Numbered from the stretch's first letter, positions 18,703 to 27,728 are shown. The stretch: 64,000 bases of DNA from Phycisphaeraceae bacterium (GCA_019636695.1 JAHBXD010000005.1:124001-188000); one strand, 5' to 3'. A program made the numbers and translations. Notes: generated by a model from the letters alone, not told the origin.

Positions 18703-19083
18703 ATGACCACCCACACGGCACACGCCCGCGTAGAACGCTGGGATGACCTTCCCGGCGACACCCCCATGCCCCTTCTCGAACGCCGAAGGGTGATCGGCGA
18801 ACACGCCATGATTTCGCGCGTGCTGCTTCATTCCGGTTGCGATGTGCCCACCCACGCCCACGCGAACGAACAACTCTGCATCGTGCTCACTGGCCGAGCG
18901 ATCTTCGGCCTCGGCCGAGAGAACACTCCCGATCGTCGTGAAATCGAAGTCGGCCCTGGAGATGTCGTCGTGCTCCCTCCATGGGCTCCGCATTCCTGCC
19001 GAGCGCTCGAAGAAACCCTGATCCTCGATGTCTTCAGCCCTCCGAGCACCATGACCGGCATCGATCACCCCACCGGAGCCTGA
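18703..19083 (+). CDS. Single-domain cupin protein
   Basis: The protein has 126 residues. The ATG at 18703 follows CAGGAG. Cupin motif 1 supplies His51 and His53 with Glu56 (THAHANEQ), and motif 2 supplies Pro93 and His97 (LPPWAPHS), the usual metal-binding set. Such small cupins act as metal-dependent dioxygenases, isomerases or sensors; no specific role can be read. Its TGA is followed after 2 bases by the GTG of the CpeT-like gene, so the two are very likely co-translated. Confidence 0.85.
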   Translation: MTTHTAHARVERWDDLPGDTPMPLLERRRVIGEHAMISRVLLHSGCDVPTHAHANEQLCIVLTGRAIFGLGRENTPDRREIEVGPGDVVVLPPWAPHSCRALEETLILDVFSPPSTMTGIDHPTGA

Positions 19084-19085
19084 CC

Positions 19086-19823
19086 GTGCCGAAGCAAGCC
19101 TCCACCCGTTCAATCACCCGAACCTGCGCTCCCGCAACGCTCGTGCACAATGCCATCCATCTCCGTTTTCACCTGCGCACGTCACTTCTCCTGCTCCTGT
19201 TCCTGCTCGCACCCGCCCTTACCGCCTGTTCCTCGCCTCCGCCTGCCCAACCCTCGCGGCACTCCCTCTCAGCCGACACTTTCACGCTCGCCGAGTGGCT
19301 GACAGGCTCTTTCACCAATCGCGCCCAAGCCCGACGCGACCCCGCCTATGCCGAGGTCACCCTCCACACTGCGCGCATCTGGCCCGAATCCCATGATGGT
19401 TACTGGCTCTACCTCGAACAGGCCGCCGCCGACACCCCTGACCGCCCCTATCGCCAACGCATCTACCACCTCGTCGAAAGTCCATCAGGGCAAATCCGAT
19501 GCGCCATCTACACCCTCCCCGAACCGCGCCTTGCCGTCGGCGCGTGGCGAAAACCGGATCATTTCAGGCCACTCAACTCCGCCGACCTCCGCCGGCTCGA
19601 TGGCTGCGACGTTGTCTTCGTCCGCGAGGCCACAGACCGATTCTTCGGCACAACCGATGCCCAAACCTGCCCGAGCACCGTCCAAGGCGCGGCATACGCC
19701 ACATCCCAAGCCTGGGTCACCCCCGACACCATCGCCACCTTAGACCGCGGTTTTGACACCCGCGGCACCCAGGTCTGGGGGCCGACCTCCGGCCCCTACC
19801 GTTTTACACGTTCTTCACCCTGA
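19086..19823 (+). CDS. CpeT/CpcT-family lipoprotein
   Basis: The protein has 245 residues from a GTG at 19086. A signal peptide with lipobox LTAC (Cys48) precedes a CpeT-like domain with LAEWLTGSFTNRAQA, WLYLEQAA, YRQRIYHL and RLDGCDVVF. In cyanobacteria CpeT/CpcT attaches bilins to phycobiliproteins. Similar domains in non-phototrophs have no established role, and the lipid anchor places this one in the envelope, away from phycobilisome chemistry. It is translationally linked to the upstream cupin gene. Confidence 0.8.
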   Translation: MPKQASTRSITRTCAPATLVHNAIHLRFHLRTSLLLLLFLLAPALTACSSPPPAQPSRHSLSADTFTLAEWLTGSFTNRAQARRDPAYAEVTLHTARIWPESHDGYWLYLEQAAADTPDRPYRQRIYHLVESPSGQIRCAIYTLPEPRLAVGAWRKPDHFRPLNSADLRRLDGCDVVFVREATDRFFGTTDAQTCPSTVQGAAYATSQAWVTPDTIATLDRGFDTRGTQVWGPTSGPYRFTRSSP

Positions 19824-20102
19824 CCCTCCACCCCGAACGTCGTGTCAGGTTATCCCTAGGTGACGCCCCCTCACCCCGCCGAGCGTCCGAGAATCTTTTT
19901 CGCCGATCCGCCGACTCGCCGCATAACCCGCAAAGCCCGAAAGACCAAAACAACCGTCATAGTTGGTTGTAGGGGAAGGATTTGTGCGCACAATTCCTGA
20001 GATGGGTCGCCCACCCTCGGGATTGGGGAGGCGAGAGGGTTGTTTGCGCTCCAGAGCGGGGCGTTCGATTCGCACCGGCCAGGGATGGTCGGGTCACGGG
20101 AT
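19824..20102. other. Intergenic region with palindromic candidate site
   Basis: No gene is seen. A 6-bp inverted repeat (ACAACC...GGTTGT) lies at 19950-19970. A perfect 12-bp palindrome TTGTGCGCACAA lies at 19982-19993 and could be a protein-binding site for the downstream gene. GGGGAGG follows near 20023-20029. Confidence 0.4.
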
Positions 20103-20747
20103 ATGAGCGCGCTGACCAGACAGTTTGATCAGCCGTTCGGCGCTGTTGAGTGGCAGCCCGACGTCACGCAGTTGATGGACGAAAGCCATCTCCTCGCTTG
20201 GTCCAATTTGCCTCGACACCGCCTCCTCTTTGCCGCTTCACTCGCCCAATTCCTCGAAAGCCTGCGCGACGCCGAAGTCTGTGTCTTCTACGGACGCTTC
20301 ATCGTCGACCTCGACTCCTTCTGCCACCAACTCGAACGCGCTATCCCCGGCGGGCCTCTCGAACGACGCATCGACGGCCCTCGCGGCGTCACCGCCCTTC
20401 TCCGCTCGCGCCAGGCGTTCCCCGGGCGTCCGCCCAGCAAATACCGTTACTACCTCTGGCACGATGCCGACGTCCTCCTCCGCGAAGACCCCCGACTTTT
20501 CGGCCGACTCGTCGATGCCCTTGCCGGCGTCGCCGCCGAAGCCGAATTCGTCGACGACGACCTCCTCCTCCTCCACCGCACCGTCTTCGTCGGTTCGTCC
20601 CTCCTCAACACCTACGCCGACGACCCCCGAGGCCAGTTCCGCTCCTGGTATCCCGACGGCCTCGGCGAACCCTTCTGGCAGGTCGTGACAGGTGTCGAAG
20701 AACCTACGTTCTCTCGATTGGCTATTGACTCGCTCGAACAAGGCTGA
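20103..20747 (+). CDS. Hypothetical protein
   Basis: The protein has 214 residues from the ATG at 20103. A TTG at 20040 has a better ribosome site (GGAGG about 9 bases upstream) and would add 21 residues, so the start is uncertain. The protein is soluble and mixed alpha/beta, with VCVFYGRFIVDLDSFC, YRYYLWHDADVLLRED and a run of Asp/Leu (VDDDLLLLHRTVFVG). I do not recognise the family. The strong G+C bias at third positions supports that it is real. Confidence 0.65.
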   Translation: MSALTRQFDQPFGAVEWQPDVTQLMDESHLLAWSNLPRHRLLFAASLAQFLESLRDAEVCVFYGRFIVDLDSFCHQLERAIPGGPLERRIDGPRGVTALLRSRQAFPGRPPSKYRYYLWHDADVLLREDPRLFGRLVDALAGVAAEAEFVDDDLLLLHRTVFVGSSLLNTYADDPRGQFRSWYPDGLGEPFWQVVTGVEEPTFSRLAIDSLEQG

Positions 20748-20963
20748 GATCACACGCGGCAGCGCCGCGACCCGAGCATCGGAGGGAGCCTCCCCCCTCA
20801 ATGGGGAGGACGCGACGAGGTTGGCTTCGGCCTGCCTCGTCGTTCCCTTTTTCACCCCCTCTCCCCGCACCACGACGGACCACGGAAAAACAATCGCCCA
20901 CTTCTCCTCCCGATCTCCCGCGGATGACGCATTGACCTCACACGCACTCCGCCGGAGTTCACC

Positions 20964-21521
20964 ATGAACATGCTTCGCAACATCGATTCCCTCCCCAGAC
21001 TCCCGCTCTGGGCACAAGTGCTCGTCGCTGCACGCATCCTCGAACGTGCCGCCCTCGCCATGGCCCCGAGCGGCGACGTCAGCACCACGCTCGCCGACGC
21101 CTATCAGGCGCTGCAACGCTGCGCTCGCGACGGCGGCGGTGTCTCACGAGAACGCGCGTGCTTCAATCGTGCGGCCGCCCTCCACACCAGGCCCGACGTT
21201 GACCAATCGCTCGCAGCCTGTGCGGCTTCCGTCATCGATGCCGCCCGCGCCGCCGAAGCCGCGCTCGATTTCCCCATCGATTCGACCGTCACCGCCTCGG
21301 TGCGCCGAGCGATCGCCGCCATCGGCTCAGACCCGCGCATCTCGCAGACGCAACTGGTCATCCTCGTCGCCTCCGATGTCGACCAGATCGCCTTCGCCCT
21401 CAGCGAGATCTCCGTCGGAACCTACGACGGCCTGACCGATCACGTCTTCGGGCGTCTCGCTCCCGTACACGCGCTCACACTCGTCGAACCTCGCCCCACG
21501 CCCGAATCCCTCGCGCGCTGA
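20964..21521 (+). CDS. Hypothetical helical protein
   Basis: The protein has 185 residues, Ala-rich and predicted helical in its first two thirds (VLVAARILERAALAM, ACAASVIDAARAAEAAL). There is no signal peptide and no known motif. Its ATG follows GGAG at a suitable distance. The next gene, for a membrane protein, starts 11 bases after its stop, so the two are probably co-transcribed. The 216 bases upstream contain no convincing gene. Confidence 0.65.
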   Translation: MNMLRNIDSLPRLPLWAQVLVAARILERAALAMAPSGDVSTTLADAYQALQRCARDGGGVSRERACFNRAAALHTRPDVDQSLAACAASVIDAARAAEAALDFPIDSTVTASVRRAIAAIGSDPRISQTQLVILVASDVDQIAFALSEISVGTYDGLTDHVFGRLAPVHALTLVEPRPTPESLAR

Positions 21522-21532
21522 AAGCACTCCGC

Positions 21533-22633
21533 ATGCTCTACCCGATCCTGACCACCATCCTGCTCATCCCTGCGGTCCTTGCCACGCTGTTCAACGCCGC
21601 CTCGACCAAGGCCTTTGCGGGCCGCCCTCCTTCGGGCCCCGACGCGATGGGCGTCATCGTGCTCCTGTTCGCCGCGATCATCGCCGGATGCGCCTTCGTC
21701 CTCGCCGCCTGGCTCTGCGTCGCCGCCGGAGCCTTCTCCTGGCTCAACGCGCCCGCGGGCGTGCCGTTCGCCCTCGCCACGATTGTCACCCTCGGCATCG
21801 TCTTCGCTGCGGCATGCGTCGTCATCGTGTGGATGGAGCGCGCAAAACCGTGGATTCAGCCCGTCGGCCTCATCTTCGGCATCATCGCCCCCCTCCTGCT
21901 CGCCCTGACGCTCTTCCTTCTTGCGTGGTCCGCTTTCCCCGACACCCACCCAGGCCGCATCACGCGCTTCCTCGCGGCGATCCTCTGCCTCCCGGCCTTT
22001 GCCGGCTACCTCTCCGCCGGAGGGCTTTTCATCCTGTTCTTCCGGCAATCGTCGGCCAACGCCCGCCGCACCCGTGAGGCCCGCATCGAGTTCGAGGCCG
22101 AATGGGAACGGAAACGCAACCGCGCCCCGCTCGAAGCCCTGCACGAAGATTTCGCCGCCGCGAGCCTGAACACCCCGCTCTGGTGGTTTATCGCCAGCCT
22201 GCCGGATCACGACGACCCGGCCTGCCGGGCCTTCATCATCGACCGCGCCCGTCGAGTCCCCGACTTTGAGAACGACCTGACCCACACGCTCGACTCTACC
22301 CACCCGCGCTATCGCCACGGATGTGTCGATCTCATCCGTTTCACCCCGATCGAATCGCTCCGTCCCGAGTGGGCCGCCCCGCTCGCCGCCGCCATCGAGC
22401 GCACCGCCGCCGAACTCCGCGACCACCCGACCTGGCTTCAACCCGATTACGAAGCCAATCCCTATCCCGACGAACTCCTTCGCGCACTCTGCGCCGCGGC
22501 GGATCTCTTCCCGCAAGCCCCGGAGCCCCTGCGCGCCTTACGCACCCTTGCCCAGGCCGCGAGCACCCTTCAACACACCGACCTTCCCGACGACCTCCGA
22601 GCACGCTTCGAAAAACTCTGCTCCCAACCCTGA
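21533..22633 (+). CDS. Hypothetical multi-span membrane protein
   Basis: The protein has 366 residues with five or six hydrophobic helices in residues 1-170 (for example VIVLLFAAIIAGCAFVLAAW), followed by a soluble charged domain of ~190 residues with no recognised motif. The soluble part contains ARRVPDFENDLTHTLDSTH, loosely HEAT-like. It sits 11 bases downstream of the helical hypothetical gene, and the functions may be linked. Confidence 0.65.
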   Translation: MLYPILTTILLIPAVLATLFNAASTKAFAGRPPSGPDAMGVIVLLFAAIIAGCAFVLAAWLCVAAGAFSWLNAPAGVPFALATIVTLGIVFAAACVVIVWMERAKPWIQPVGLIFGIIAPLLLALTLFLLAWSAFPDTHPGRITRFLAAILCLPAFAGYLSAGGLFILFFRQSSANARRTREARIEFEAEWERKRNRAPLEALHEDFAAASLNTPLWWFIASLPDHDDPACRAFIIDRARRVPDFENDLTHTLDSTHPRYRHGCVDLIRFTPIESLRPEWAAPLAAAIERTAAELRDHPTWLQPDYEANPYPDELLRALCAAADLFPQAPEPLRALRTLAQAASTLQHTDLPDDLRARFEKLCSQP

Positions 22634-22719
22634 ATCACGCTCATCATCACCCTTCGCTCGCATTCGCACACTTCCCGCGACCTCTCGCGCTCCGCGCGCG
22701 ATCACCCTACCCTCCACGC

Positions 22720-23775
22720 ATGAAGGCCATCATCTGCACCCGGCAAGGTTCTCCTGTTGCCCCCAACATCCACCTTGGTGATTGGCCCGACGAGCCACCC
22801 CCCCCACCCGGGCACGCCCTGATCCGAACACTCGCCTCCGCCCTCAACCACATGGATCTCTGGGTCGGCAAGGGCATACCCGGCATCAATCTCACCTGGC
22901 CTCGCATCAGCGGGTGCGATGCCTGCGGCGTGGTCGAGGCCGTCGGCCCCGATGTCGACCCCACCTGGGTCGGACAGCGCGTCATCGTCAACGCAGCCAT
23001 CGCCCAACCCCTCCGGCCGCGCCCGCTCGATCCGCCCGCCACCACCCTCGCCCCCGAATACCAACTCATCGGCGAGCACCACCACGGCATGTTGCGCGAG
23101 CGCTTCACCGCCCCTGTGTCCAACCTTGCCCCCGTCGGCGAGACCGATCCCGTTCAGGCCGCGGCCTTCGGGCTGACCATGCTCACCGCCTACAGCATGA
23201 TCGTCACCAAGGGCAGTCTCCGCTCCGGGCAGACGGTCCTCATCACCGGCATCGGGGGCGGCGTCGCCACCTCAAGCCTCAAAATCGCCAAGTTCCTCGG
23301 ATGCCCGGTCTGCGTCACCAGCCGCCACCAATGGAAACTCGACAAGGCCGCGGAACTCGGCGCCGATTGCGGCATCCTCGATCGCTCAACTCCCGACAGC
23401 CCCGATGATTGGTTCCGACAGGTCCGCGCCTGGACCAACAAACGCGGCGTCGATATGGCCGTGGACAGCACCGGCAAGGCCACACACCTGAACTGCATCA
23501 AGAGCCTCGCCCGAGGCGGCGCCTATGTCACCCCGGGCTGCACCAGCGGCCCCGACGCAACGACCGATCTGGCTCGCATCTACTGGAATCAGTTGCGAAT
23601 CCTCGGCTCAACCATGGGCACCAACGACGAATTCGCCGAACTGACTTCCCTCCTTCGTGCCCGACGCCTCACCCCGATCGTGGATCAGGTCTTCACCCCC
23701 CAGCAATGCCGCCAGGCCTACGAACGCCTGGAAGCCGGCGAGCAGTTCGGCAAAGTTGTCGTGAAATGGGAATAA
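22720..23775 (+). CDS. Medium-chain dehydrogenase/reductase, probably non-zinc
   Basis: The protein has 351 residues with the MDR layout: an N-terminal GroES-like domain (ALNHMDLWVGKG) and a Rossmann nucleotide-binding domain with TGIGGGVATSSLKIAKFLG around residues 180-200. The usual zinc-binding GHE is replaced by SGCDACG, and no four-cysteine structural zinc lobe is present. It is therefore more like the quinone-oxidoreductase branch than zinc alcohol dehydrogenases, though this is inference. The ATG at 22720 gives the expected MKAI start. Repeat arrays begin 36 bases after the stop. Confidence 0.85.
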   Translation: MKAIICTRQGSPVAPNIHLGDWPDEPPPPPGHALIRTLASALNHMDLWVGKGIPGINLTWPRISGCDACGVVEAVGPDVDPTWVGQRVIVNAAIAQPLRPRPLDPPATTLAPEYQLIGEHHHGMLRERFTAPVSNLAPVGETDPVQAAAFGLTMLTAYSMIVTKGSLRSGQTVLITGIGGGVATSSLKIAKFLGCPVCVTSRHQWKLDKAAELGADCGILDRSTPDSPDDWFRQVRAWTNKRGVDMAVDSTGKATHLNCIKSLARGGAYVTPGCTSGPDATTDLARIYWNQLRILGSTMGTNDEFAELTSLLRARRLTPIVDQVFTPQQCRQAYERLEAGEQFGKVVVKWE

Positions 23776-23810
23776 CCCTCCCTCCCCATCGCCCCCCTTC
23801 TGCACGCGCT

Positions 23811-23990
23811 CTCTCCATCTCTCCATCTCTCCATCTCTCCGTCTCTCCGTCTCTCCGTCTCTCCGTCTCTCCGTCTCTCCGTCTCTCCGTCTCTCCGTCT
23901 CTCCGTCTCTCCGTCTCTCCGTCTCTCCGTCTCTCCATCTCTCCATCTCTCCGTCTCTCCGTCTCTCCGTCTCTCCGTCTCTCCGTCTCT
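23811..23990. repeat. 8-bp tandem repeat array (22.5 copies)
   Basis: The unit is CTCTCCRT. The order is three CCAT units, twelve CCGT units, two CCAT units, five CCGT units and a final half unit. Copies are exact within each type. It is translatable on the minus strand as a low-complexity Arg/Asp/Glu chain, but nothing suggests that this is a gene. Such an array is prone to slippage. Confidence 0.97.
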
Positions 23991-23991
23991 T

Positions 23992-24103
23992 CCCCATTCC
24001 TATTCCCCATTGCCCACTCCCCATTGCCTATTGCCTATTCCCCATTGCCCACTCCCCATTGCCTATTCCCCATTGCCCACTCCCCATTGCCCACTCCCCC
24101 ATT
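23992..24103. repeat. 7-bp degenerate repeat array (16 units)
   Basis: Units CCCCATT, GCCCACT and GCCTATT alternate for sixteen repeats, all 7 bases except one of 6 and the last of 8. It abuts the 8-mer array with one base between. The heptamer style resembles the short tandemly repeated (STRR) sequences known from filamentous cyanobacteria. Confidence 0.92.
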
Positions 24104-24191
24104 TTCCCCGTGAGTACTCCTCCGATCCCCCGTTCTCAAGAGTGACGGGGCGACGTGTGACCCCGAAACACGCCTCACGAAGGAGTATCCG

Positions 24192-25010
24192 ATGTCTCGC
24201 AACCTCCAGAATCTGTTCGCTTCCACCCTCGTCGCCTTTGCCGCTTCGATCGCCACCGCCGATCTCGTCGGCGTTCCCCATCGCTTCGATGATGGCTACT
24301 GGCTGACCGAAACCGTCGGCAACCAGGTCAATCGCAACTACGGGGCCATCTCCGCACCCGTCGAAAACCTCAACGGCCTGCGCCAGATCGGCTCGCTCAC
24401 CTCTCAGTATCAGCTCTATCGCGGCAACCACACCGGCGCCAACAATCCTCCCGTCACCGGAACCGGCGGGTTTTTCGCAGACTTCAACGTCAGCCTGCCC
24501 GCCAATGTCGGAATCAAGAACAACTTCGCATTCGCCTGGGTCCAGATCGTCTCCGCGGCAAACAACGCAGGGGTCAACGCCTTCGGCGCGGGCGCCGGCC
24601 AGTGGTTTGTTGACATCGGCAATGCCTTCAACGCAAACCCGGCCTACACCAACAACGTCCGGAATTTCAACGATTATCCCGATCGCCCCCTCAACCAGAA
24701 TGAAACCTGGTCCGCCGAACTGGCCCTGGCCCTCGTCAACACCGCCGGAAAGGAAATTGCCTTCATCGGAGCGCTTTCGTGGGGCTTCGGCATCAATAAC
24801 GGCGATGTCGTCGCCGGTCCCGGCGCCCCAGCCGCCTTCAACGGCGTGAGCGACAACTTCCGCACCACGTTCCTCCGCGACTGGCCGAGCCGCCCCGACT
24901 ACAGCGACTGGACCATCGTCGCCACCGGCCTGCACCGCGTCGTCCCCGGACCGACCGCAACCGCACTCATGCTCATGGGCATCGTGGCCTACCCCCGCCG
25001 CCGTCGCTGA
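24192..25010 (+). CDS. Secreted protein with PEP-CTERM-like sorting tail
   Basis: The protein has 272 residues. AAGGAG lies 8 bases before the ATG. A signal peptide ends near residue 23 (IATADL). The body is Asn- and aromatic-rich and beta-like, without catalytic motifs. The C-terminus has VPGPT, a hydrophobic helix and RRRR, the layout of PEP-CTERM tails that exosortase enzymes process at the cell surface. No exosortase gene is in the window. A CCCCGT/ACGGGG stem lies in the leader at 24128-24150. Confidence 0.82.
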   Translation: MSRNLQNLFASTLVAFAASIATADLVGVPHRFDDGYWLTETVGNQVNRNYGAISAPVENLNGLRQIGSLTSQYQLYRGNHTGANNPPVTGTGGFFADFNVSLPANVGIKNNFAFAWVQIVSAANNAGVNAFGAGAGQWFVDIGNAFNANPAYTNNVRNFNDYPDRPLNQNETWSAELALALVNTAGKEIAFIGALSWGFGINNGDVVAGPGAPAAFNGVSDNFRTTFLRDWPSRPDYSDWTIVATGLHRVVPGPTATALMLMGIVAYPRRRR

Positions 25011-25039
25011 TCGTTCCCGACATCCAATCACCCAAACGC

Positions 25040-25072
25040 GACCGGGCCGCACCCTTTCGAGGCGGCCCGGTC
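25040..25072 (+). terminator. Intrinsic terminator after the CTERM gene
   Basis: A perfect 11-bp stem (GACCGGGCCGC with GCGGCCCGGTC) with an 11-base loop is followed by a pyrimidine-rich ACTCTTCTCTCTC. The T run is interrupted, but the stem is very stable. Confidence 0.82.
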
Positions 25073-25228
25073 ACTCTTCTCTCTCTACGGGCGCCACCAG
25101 GTCACCGGCACTGCGGCACGGCTGGTGCGGAAAGACTTGCCGCACAATGCGCTCCACCCGTGGTCAGCGCGCGTGCGTTGCTCGCACAATCCTCAAGACA
25201 TCATCCGTGACCATCGCCCCGAACCGGG

Positions 25229-25522
25229 TTATTCGTCATCCTCCGATTCACGCGAGCGGTCGGTGTTTGACTGCCGCTCCAACATCTTGCGTAGGTACTG
25301 GTTCTCGCGCCTCGTCGCCTCCAGGTCGAACACAAGGTACTTCACGCTCAGTCGCAGATAATCAAGTGATTCCTGAAGTCCCGCGAGCGTCGATCGCATC
25401 TTCTCGTGCCGTTCCTTCGTCTCCCCGGCGAGTTGCTCAAGCCGCTTGCGATCCCCCTCCGGAAGCTCACCGATCTGTTTGATGAGTTCACCCAGCTTCG
25501 ACTGGAACTCCTGTTCATTCAT
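25229..25522 (-). CDS. Small coiled-coil protein
   Basis: The protein has 97 residues. GGAGG sits 8 bases before the ATG at 25522, which decides the start against a longer frame. The chain is almost wholly helical with heptad spacing (IKQIGELPEGDRKRLEQL, LAGLQESLDYLRLSVKYL, LEATRRENQYLRKML) and an acidic tail. It is likely an oligomeric cytoplasmic protein of unknown function. It lies downstream of the DUF3553 gene on the same strand with 243 bases between. Confidence 0.78.
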   Translation of the reverse strand: MNEQEFQSKLGELIKQIGELPEGDRKRLEQLAGETKERHEKMRSTLAGLQESLDYLRLSVKYLVFDLEATRRENQYLRKMLERQSNTDRSRESEDDE

Positions 25523-25765
25523 CGGTGACCTCCATTCTGTTCTCATCTGCCTGCGCCCGAGACCACCCCGAACGCTCGTGCCGGCTCTCGCCGACCGGCC
25601 GCAACAGATAAGCAACAACACGCGCGCCCGAATCGCCTCCGGCTCGTGCCGGACCGAAACAGCCGATAAAATGCACGCGCACTCGCCACCACGCCGCGCA
25701 CAAGGTGCGGCGTCCACCTCGGCACGGTCACCGCCGGTGCCGATCCTGCAGCGTGTTGCCGAATC

Positions 25766-26389
25766 TCAACGCAGGATGTTCATCCGCCTCAGCGCCCGTT
25801 GGGCGTCGGCGGGCGCTTTCTCGACGATCTGGGCAAAGCCCGAGGGATCGCTCCGCTTCACTTCCGCTGCCAGTTTCTTGGCTTGATTGTCAAGTTGAAT
25901 ACGAAACCGCGTGAAGTGGGCTTCCAGTTCATGCCGGTTCAGAATGCTCAACGGATCAGGTGCCCCGGTCTGGGCCGTGGCCCACTCAATCAGGCTCCCA
26001 CCCTGACCCGAGAACCGGTACAGCCCAAGGCACGTCGCCAGCCGTGCCGAAACGCTTCGGAAAGGGTCCGTCGCGGCCTCAGGAAGCGATGCCAGGATTT
26101 CCCCCGGGTCTTTCTTTTCAGCCTCGTTGAGCCAGCCGGCCTCCAAGGCCCCGCCACCGCGCGACGGCGGGCTGCCCGCCGCCGCCAGCAGTTTGACCTC
26201 GGGCATGCGAAGATCGGCGAGGCCGGTCGAGAGGGTCTTCACCCCACCCGATTCAAATCGCACGGTCAGCCGCTGGCAGGGCACCCCCTCGTGCACCGCT
26301 TTCTGGGCCGCCGTGACCTTCCCGACTCCCCATTCAGGGCGATCGGCATGCATCACGACATCGCCGACATTCCACACCTTGGCGATCAT
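25766..26389 (-). CDS. DUF3553-domain protein
   Basis: The protein has 207 residues. Residues ~3-65 (VWNVGDVVMHADRPEWGVGKV ... RFESGGVKTL, here split) match the DUF3553 pattern, a small beta-barrel-like domain also seen attached to helicases. The rest is helical and of unknown role. The ATG at 26389 lacks a clear ribosome site; a TTG at 26422 is an alternative. It is divergent from rpoZ, with ~240 bases between. Confidence 0.75.
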   Translation of the reverse strand: MIAKVWNVGDVVMHADRPEWGVGKVTAAQKAVHEGVPCQRLTVRFESGGVKTLSTGLADLRMPEVKLLAAAGSPPSRGGGALEAGWLNEAEKKDPGEILASLPEAATDPFRSVSARLATCLGLYRFSGQGGSLIEWATAQTGAPDPLSILNRHELEAHFTRFRIQLDNQAKKLAAEVKRSDPSGFAQIVEKAPADAQRALRRMNILR

Positions 26390-26630
26390 GGAGACGAATC
26401 CTTGCGTCTCGACAGAGCGCAACCGGGGTCAACGCCTCCTCCGGCTGCCTTCCGTCCATTGGTTCTCTGGCCCCGCGTCCCGATCAGCAGGCACCCAAGG
26501 GGGCGTGCTACCCTCACGACCTGACGCGGCCTAGCATTGATGCTCACGATTCGAAAGGGAGCGGCGGACAGTCTCGTCCGGCCGCGTCGCCTTCCGGGCG
26601 AACACACTCAGTATAGCGGGTGAGACCGAC

Positions 26631-26876
26631 GTGATCCAAGACCTCAAGAGTGAAGATATCGTCGAAAAAGTCGGCGGACGGTTCAAGCTCTGCGCGCTCA
26701 TCCAGCGCAGACTCCTCGAACTCATGGACGGCGCGCGTCCGCTCGTCGAACGCGATGGACGCTCCGACCTTGAAGTCGTCATCGAAGAGATCATGAACGA
26801 CAAGATCACTCTCGATTTCGACGAATCCGCCGCGATGGCCAAGCACGCCGCGCCTGACATGACTTCGTTCGAGTAA
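26631..26876 (+). CDS. rpoZ: RNA polymerase omega subunit
   Basis: The protein has 81 residues from a GTG at 26631. SEDIVEKVGGRFKLCALIQRR (in part) and LEVVIEEIMNDKI match omega, which wraps the beta' C-terminus and helps polymerase assembly. The flavoprotein gene follows closely on the same strand, the common rpoZ-coaBC arrangement, which supports both calls. Confidence 0.88.
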   Translation: MIQDLKSEDIVEKVGGRFKLCALIQRRLLELMDGARPLVERDGRSDLEVVIEEIMNDKITLDFDESAAMAKHAAPDMTSFE

Positions 26877-26902
26877 CCGCGCGTCGTTCGGTGCCGACGC
26901 CC

Positions 26903-27517
26903 ATGACCAGCCAAGGCCCACCCTCGCCCGAATCGCCCCCACCCGCGACAGGCCCTTTGTCGGCCTTCCGCGGTAGGCGCATTTTCGTCGGCGTCAGCGG
27001 CGGCATCGCGGCGTACAAATCCGCCTACCTTGTCAGCAGGCTTGCCCAGGCGGGCGCCGAAGTCACCGTCGCCATGACACGCTCGGCCACGCGTTTTGTC
27101 ACACCGCTCACTTTTCAGGCGTTATCGGCCCGGCCCGTCTACACCAGCCCCTGGCAACATCTCGAATCGCAGGATCCGCAACATATATCCCTCGCCACGA
27201 GGCTTGACGCCGCCATCGTCGCCCCATGCTCGATGGATACCCTCGCGCGCCTGGCCACCGGGCGCACGAACGATGTGGTCTGCCTCATCCTCAGCGCGGT
27301 CGATCGACTGCGCACGCCCGTCATCCTCGCCCCGGCCATGAACTCCGTCATGTGGGCGCAACCCGCAACCCAGCGCAATGTCGCCCTGCTCAGGCAAGAC
27401 GGGTTCCGCTTCGTCGGCCCCGCCGAGGGATGGCAGGCATGCAGGCACGTCGGCCCCGGCCGCATGAGCGAGCCGGATGACATTCTGGCGGAAACAGCAT
27501 CGATTCTTGCTTCGTAG
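26903..27517 (+). CDS. CoaC-like flavoprotein (phosphopantothenoylcysteine decarboxylase)
   Basis: The protein has 204 residues from the ATG at 26903; a GTG at 26891 is possible. It shows the HFCD flavoprotein pattern: VGVSGGIAAYKSAYLVSRL, HISLA with the active-site His, APAMNSVMW and the substrate-lid region ACRHVGPGRMSEP. It would decarboxylate 4'-phosphopantothenoylcysteine in coenzyme A synthesis. The CoaB synthetase half that is fused in most bacteria is absent, and the protein ends after the flavin domain, so CoaB must be encoded elsewhere. Linkage to rpoZ supports the call. Confidence 0.85.
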   Translation: MTSQGPPSPESPPPATGPLSAFRGRRIFVGVSGGIAAYKSAYLVSRLAQAGAEVTVAMTRSATRFVTPLTFQALSARPVYTSPWQHLESQDPQHISLATRLDAAIVAPCSMDTLARLATGRTNDVVCLILSAVDRLRTPVILAPAMNSVMWAQPATQRNVALLRQDGFRFVGPAEGWQACRHVGPGRMSEPDDILAETASILAS

Positions 27518-27585
27518 TCCGTCGATCGCCCCGCATCGGCATGTCGCCACGGGGAGTAACGGGCGTATACTCGGCCATCGCTCCC

Positions 27586-27673
27586 GGAGAGGTGCCTGAG
27601 CGGTTGATAGGGCTGGTCTCGAAAACCAGTAACGGGCTTGTCCCGTTCGGGGGTTCGAATCCCCCCCTCTCCG
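27586..27673 (+). tRNA. tRNA-Ser (CGA anticodon)
   Basis: Acceptor GGAGAGG pairs with CCTCTCC and is followed by discriminator G. The anticodon loop CTCGAAA gives CGA. There is a long class II variable arm (AACGGGCTTGTCCCGTT) and a T arm GGGGGTTCGAATCCCCC. No CCA is encoded. Confidence 0.95.
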
Positions 27674-27728
27674 CTTTCGCGGGAGACTCGCACGCTTCCA
27701 ACGCGTTCCGAGTCTCCCGCGTTGCTTT

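Noticed and set aside
23608-24024. Minus-strand frame of ERRRDGE-type repeats
   Set aside because: It is only a translation of the 8-bp tandem array.
23811-24103. CRISPR array
   Set aside because: Units are 7-8 bases and directly adjacent, with no spacers and no cas genes.
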